A stretch of DNA of 33,754 nucleotides from Elusimicrobia bacterium CG1_02_37_114 (GTDB lineage: Bacteria; Elusimicrobiota; Endomicrobiia; CG1-02-37-114): NCBI GenBank assembly GCA_001871125.1, contig MNXB01000023.1:1-33754 (forward strand). The letters are read 5' to 3'. Positions within the stretch are counted from its first letter, which is position 1; each line of letters opens with the position of its first letter. The notes beneath the pieces were generated by a model. The model had not been told where the DNA came from. It saw only the letters and a program-made list of their open reading frames with translations, and did no database searches. The position numbers were made by a program, and so were the translations under genes. Positions 30,634 to 33,754 of this stretch are shown piece by piece.

Positions 30634-31313
30634 TAATTTTCTGGCGTCTTCTTTTAGCACATTTTTTGACTGACTATACTTTACAAACGAATAAAATGGC
30701 AGTCTGGAAGAGCAAAAGTACATTAGGAGTACTGGCACACGCATCTATATTTTTAGTGCTTTCTGTTATATTTACCTGGAATTATCTGGGTCAACAGTGG
30801 TGGAAATTACCCGGCTGGTTATGTGTACTTATACTTTTTATAATTCATTTTATTGAAGATGAATATCGTGTTAAAAACATAAAGAAAGAACTAAAACATG
30901 ATAATTTTCTGTTTTTTCTCTGGGACCAGATTATACATATAATCCTGATATTCCTTTTCTCACCTCCTACCGGGGAAATAATTGAAGAAAAACTGGTTGT
31001 TTTAGCGGTGCTTGTTGTTTTTGTTACACATTTTACATCTATTGTTATCTATTACCTGGAACAAGTAATTTATGGATATGACCAGCCGGTGAATAGATTG
31101 CGGGGTAAATATTATTTCATTATTGACAGGTTGGTTGTCTTTACCTGCTTCCTGCTCCCGGGTTATTGGTGGCTTATTTTTCTTACCCTGTGGCTTGTAA
31201 GACCTTTATTTTACAAGATACTACGGATTTACGATTTCACCTGGTTAAACACTGTCTTGGGTAATATGTTCGCTGTTCTAATTGGCGTTCTGGCTCGTTT
31301 GATAGTTTATTAG
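30630..31313 (+). CDS. DUF3307 family membrane protein
   Basis: The protein is 227 residues. The start WRLLLAHFLTDYTLQTNKMAVWKSK and the HAxIFLVLS, FIIHFIEDEYRVK and DQIIHIILI segments are typical of DUF3307, polytopic inner-membrane proteins of unknown function. About six spans are predicted, with conserved His/Asp pairs near the first, third and fourth spans. The ATG overlaps the cyclase stop. Confidence 0.85.
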   Translation: MIIFWRLLLAHFLTDYTLQTNKMAVWKSKSTLGVLAHASIFLVLSVIFTWNYLGQQWWKLPGWLCVLILFIIHFIEDEYRVKNIKKELKHDNFLFFLWDQIIHIILIFLFSPPTGEIIEEKLVVLAVLVVFVTHFTSIVIYYLEQVIYGYDQPVNRLRGKYYFIIDRLVVFTCFLLPGYWWLIFLTLWLVRPLFYKILRIYDFTWLNTVLGNMFAVLIGVLARLIVY

Positions 31314-31317
31314 AAAC

Positions 31318-32700
31318 TTGAAAAAAACATATATTATCCTCCTGATTTTTTTTGCCATTTTATTAATGTTTCCCAGACACCAGATAACTCTCCTGGATCT
31401 ATCCGCAGGACTATCTTATTTGTCTAACCAGCGTCCTTCGGAAGAATTAACCCTGAAAACTAATTCCTGGACATACCCGATTGAACCATTTATAAGCATA
31501 CCCGATTATTTCTTATCATTCTATGATGTAAAAAACCAGTTGATTTCATGGTTGTGCTGGATTGTTTTTTTTGTAGTTATTTTTACGGTTTTGCAAAAGA
31601 AATTTATGAAAATTTTACCTGGAATTATTTTGGCTATTTTGTGGTTTATTACATTTTGTCTTTATGTAATTTTTTTGCCTGTGAACAAGTACTATGCTAT
31701 CCCGACTGCTCCTAATCTGGCCTTAATTGATTTTCACAGTCATACCATATATTCTCACGACGGATTTGCCACGCCCCGATACAGCATAACGTGGCATAAG
31801 AGAAATGGGTTTAATACATGGTTTATTACTGACCACAATAGTACAAATGGGGTAGCGGTAATCAGAGATATGGTGCAAAGAGATAAAATAAATGCAAAAA
31901 TCTGTTATGGGCAGGAAATTTCTGATAAATACAACAATCACCTGCTGGTGTTTGGGTTGAAAAAATTAAATCCCCCTTATTCCACCGAAGAAACAAAGAA
32001 TATCGTCAAATATGTCCATAATAACGGTGGTGCTGTTATAGTTGCACACTGGTGGGAAGACCGCGGGTCAGGATTTGAAAAATTATATAAATCTGGAGTG
32101 GACGGATTTGAAATATACAGTCATACTAAAAAAATGCCGGCTGCTTCTGAAATATTGAAAACAATCGCATTTTGTAGAGAGAAAAATCTTATTATGACAG
32201 GGGGAACAAACTGGCATGGCTGGGGGGCAAGAAATGATGTGTGGACCACAGTAAAAATTGAGGACTGGCAAAAAATGCAGCATGCTGAGGTTGAAAACAT
32301 AATAGTAAATTCAATAAGAAACAGGAAAACTGATATGTTCAGGACTGTTATAATTGACCGCAATGAACCCAAGACGAATTTAAGGGTTGTTTTTGAACCA
32401 TTTGTTGGACTGTATTATTGTTTTATCGGATTGAATATCTGGCAACGCATTGTATGGTTGCTCTGGTTGTCCATAATGTTGTTAATAATAGAAAAACACA
32501 ACGCATTCTCCACAGAGAAAAAAAATAAATTAATAAGTTATGTTTATATTGTTTTAAGTTTATTCCTGTTGTTCTGTGGAATTTTATGTTTTATAAAATG
32601 GGGGCAGGTGGCTCAATACAACCATATGCTGAAGGATTGCTCTCTGTTTCTTGCTTCTCTTGCAGTTCTCTGGGGACTGGCAGGAGCAATCAAACGATGA
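31318..32700 (+). CDS. Membrane-embedded PHP-domain phosphoesterase-like protein
   Basis: This 460-residue protein probably starts at TTG 31318, four bases after the DUF3307 stop, without a visible Shine-Dalgarno. Three N-terminal spans (about 3-20, 72-92, 99-121) lead to a PHP domain (about 135-340) with DFHSHTIYSHDG (His140, His142), ITDHN, GQEIS, AVIVAHWW and DGFEIYSH, which supply metal ligands. Three more spans follow (about 378-395, 405-428, 440-457). PHP proteins hydrolyse phosphoesters with a metal centre; the domain faces one side of the membrane between spans 3 and 4. The substrate is unknown. It ends 11 bases into the convergent gene. Confidence 0.8.
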   Translation: MKKTYIILLIFFAILLMFPRHQITLLDLSAGLSYLSNQRPSEELTLKTNSWTYPIEPFISIPDYFLSFYDVKNQLISWLCWIVFFVVIFTVLQKKFMKILPGIILAILWFITFCLYVIFLPVNKYYAIPTAPNLALIDFHSHTIYSHDGFATPRYSITWHKRNGFNTWFITDHNSTNGVAVIRDMVQRDKINAKICYGQEISDKYNNHLLVFGLKKLNPPYSTEETKNIVKYVHNNGGAVIVAHWWEDRGSGFEKLYKSGVDGFEIYSHTKKMPAASEILKTIAFCREKNLIMTGGTNWHGWGARNDVWTTVKIEDWQKMQHAEVENIIVNSIRNRKTDMFRTVIIDRNEPKTNLRVVFEPFVGLYYCFIGLNIWQRIVWLLWLSIMLLIIEKHNAFSTEKKNKLISYVYIVLSLFLLFCGILCFIKWGQVAQYNHMLKDCSLFLASLAVLWGLAGAIKR

Positions 32701-33499
32701 GTGGAACCGTACTTCCTACAGGAAGGAGTTGTCCTTTTTTATTTAATTCTTTCAATTCTTTAATAATAGGTTTCCAGTATTCACGGTCACTTTGCCGAAT
32801 TTCTTCTATCTCCAATGCAATTTCTCTGGAAGCATGTTTGAAATAAGTTTCTCTCCGCGTGGATTTATCTATTGCTTTCAAACAATATGACATACATGGT
32901 CGGTAAATAGAAGAGGCAATATTATATGCTGATTTATGATTTTTCAGAAAATAAATCATGTCATCTATATCGTAGCTATTTGTCAATATCCATTTCCATG
33001 TTTTGGAATCTATTTTACTGCGTTCATGTTTCTCGTATTCAATACGGACAAGATTAGATATTACGGGGTAATCGCCGAGACGTTGTGTTTTCTTAATCTC
33101 TACAAGATTTCGCAAGCCCATCACAGGTATGCTACCCCAGTCAGTTTCTACGTATACAGCATTTTGCCATGCTTTTTCAAAAGAATTAACCCTTGGGACT
33201 GAGCCTAAAGTATCTAAAAATAAGGGAGACGATTTTTTATTATTCAGGTTTAATTCAAAATGAAAACCATGCCCTTTTTTAATAAATTCCATTGTTATTG
33301 GTGGGGTTAATTTATATACTCTGGCATCTACTTTTTTAAGAACTTTTAATAAGATGTTCCAATTTTCCTCATAAGGGCTGACCCATAAATCTATATCTTC
33401 TGAAAATGTAGCGGCGCCATATATTACGCTTGCCTGTCCACTGATAACTAAATAACGGACGGGGGAAGAATTAAGGTTTTGGAAAAAGTTTTTTATCAT
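32690..33499 (-). CDS. Nucleotidyltransferase-fold protein (AbiEii/DUF6036-like)
   Basis: The protein is 269 residues from ATG 33499; a TTG at 33508 would add three. The N-terminal part reads YLVISGQASVIYGAATFSEDIDLWV, the G-x-A ... D-x-D pattern of polymerase-beta-type nucleotidyltransferases used as toxins or of unknown role. The middle has GLRNLVEIKKTQRLGDYP, matching the KxxR...D segment common to this group. The C-terminal half is helical and basic. It is the only larger minus-strand gene here. A small gene (33471-33635) overlaps its start and probably shares its promoter. Confidence 0.75.
   Translation of the reverse strand: MIKNFFQNLNSSPVRYLVISGQASVIYGAATFSEDIDLWVSPYEENWNILLKVLKKVDARVYKLTPPITMEFIKKGHGFHFELNLNNKKSSPLFLDTLGSVPRVNSFEKAWQNAVYVETDWGSIPVMGLRNLVEIKKTQRLGDYPVISNLVRIEYEKHERSKIDSKTWKWILTNSYDIDDMIYFLKNHKSAYNIASSIYRPCMSYCLKAIDKSTRRETYFKHASREIALEIEEIRQSDREYWKPIIKELKELNKKGQLLPVGSTVPLIV
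32723..32740 (+). terminator. Candidate Rho-independent terminator for the plus-strand operon
   Basis: AAGGA-GTTG-TCCTT (32723-32736) is followed by TTTT. It lies 23 bases after the PHP gene stop, within the 3' end of the convergent minus-strand gene. The stem is short (5 bp), so efficiency is uncertain. Confidence 0.4.
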
Positions 33500-33635
33500 G
33501 TATGTCAATAAGATTTTTAATCCTATTGCGCATTATCCAGGAACGTCTCAGACGTTCTGCAGGTAGAATATTTTGCCAGACAGTCCTTTGGTGAGAATTA
33601 ACCGGGTTAACTAGATTTATTTTATTGTTTTTCAC
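33471..33635 (-). CDS. 54-residue small protein, partner of the nucleotidyltransferase-fold gene
   Basis: Reading the minus strand, GTG (33635-33633) opens a 54-codon frame ending TAA at 33473-33471, overlapping the start of the next gene by 29 bases. The product is basic, with HQRTVWQNILPAERLRRSW in the middle and HDKKLFPKP at the end. Similar short proteins with an R-x-W helix and a final KLFP-P motif occur directly before this type of nucleotidyltransferase, as I recall them; no named family is given. The start lies within about two bases of the predicted transcription start, so it would be leaderless; an internal ATG at 33533 is an alternative. It may be the antitoxin or regulator of the downstream gene. 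Confidence 0.55.
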   Translation of the reverse strand: MKNNKINLVNPVNSHQRTVWQNILPAERLRRSWIMRNRIKNLIDIHDKKLFPKP

Positions 33636-33642
33636 AAGAATT

Positions 33643-33671
33643 ATTGTATATAAAAATTAATACATTGTCAA
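33643..33671 (-). promoter_or_regulatory. Near-consensus minus-strand promoter
   Basis: On the minus strand, a perfect TTGACA (33671-33666) and TACAAT (33648-33643) are separated by exactly 17 bases. Transcription would start at about 33636, one base before the GTG of the small gene. It is the best -35/-10 pair found in the window. Confidence 0.65.
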
Positions 33672-33754
33672 AAAATCTGTTTTCTCTCTCTTTTCAATAG
33701 AGATTTTTTTCCCTTCATCCCGCCGGGACCGGAATAATTCCCTAATTTACCGTC

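Noticed and set aside
32586-32846. 86-codon plus-strand frame at the end of the PHP gene
   Set aside because: It lies across two convergent genes in another frame, is Ser/Leu rich, and has no ribosome site.
33687-33710. Plus-strand terminator TCTCT...AGAGA with a T-run
   Set aside because: The stem is 5 bp with only two G-C pairs and there is no plus-strand gene upstream to terminate; it may belong to a gene outside the window on the other side.
1-33754. CRISPR array, tRNA, rRNA or intact insertion sequence
   Set aside because: No regularly spaced repeats, no tRNA-like cloverleaf or rRNA segment, and no transposase gene were found on reading both strands.

Overview
The window is 33.7 kb of AT-rich bacterial chromosome. 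Almost every gene is on the plus strand, packed tightly, and often joined by 4-nt ATGA stop/start overlaps. The cell appears to be Gram-negative: there is a PorV-type outer-membrane barrel fused to an OmpA peptidoglycan-binding domain, a secreted multidomain protein with a FlgD/type IX-like C-terminal domain, and a type IV/type II pseudopilin. A bacterial V-type ATPase plus PorV/FlgD-like secretion genes fits an uncultured anaerobic phylum (Elusimicrobiota, Firestonebacteria, Omnitrophota or WOR-3-like lineages). That placement is inference; no rRNA is present.

Layout. 1-684: the end of an unknown gene, then a small nuclease-like/DUF2283 pair that looks like a toxin-antitoxin module. 685-1043: a non-coding leader with a promoter and palindromes. 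1044-4790: one long reading frame for a secreted beta-propeller/FN3/FG-GAP/Ca-binding protein, broken by two in-frame stops (TGA 1590-1592, TAG 2721-2723). 4787-6442: PorV-OmpA fusion, coupled to it. 6624-8120: AAA+ ATPase with a nuclease-like C-terminus. 8160-15815: V-type ATPase genes in the Enterococcus hirae order F-I-K-E-C-G-A. A four-gene accessory cassette (DUF5678, retropepsin-like protein, MNT nucleotidyltransferase, truncated HEPN) sits between I and K. Subunits B and D, normally next, are absent; threonine synthase takes their place. 16959-18271: a VapC toxin with an unusually large (307 aa) putative antitoxin, bracketed by short direct repeats.

18477-20325: a LeuT-type Na+/amino-acid symporter, a previously easy-to-miss 35-residue single-membrane-span gene (20012-20119), and a two-span membrane protein. 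20322-25627: pseudopilin, DUF3467, CinA, ThpR, polysaccharide deacetylase, RuvX, MltG and DUF502, a housekeeping/cell-envelope run. 25722-32700: CRP/FNR regulator, histidyl-tRNA synthetase, membrane-anchored beta-sandwich protein, CHASE2-adenylate cyclase, DUF3307 protein and a membrane-embedded PHP-domain protein. The cyclase and the CRP-like regulator, which keeps a cAMP-type pocket signature, could form a local second-messenger circuit. 32690-33635, minus strand: a nucleotidyltransferase-fold gene preceded by a 54-residue small gene behind a near-consensus promoter.

The coherent physiological theme is sodium: the c-ring subunit NtpK keeps all five residues of the E. hirae Na+ site, and a Na+-coupled LeuT homologue lies 2.7 kb downstream of ntpA. 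Accessory TA-like modules and short palindromic repeats sit between the housekeeping blocks. The strongest leads are the retention of reading frame across two stops in the secreted protein, the PorV-OmpA fusion coupled to it, the split V-ATPase operon, the large VapC antitoxin, and the two unannotated small genes.
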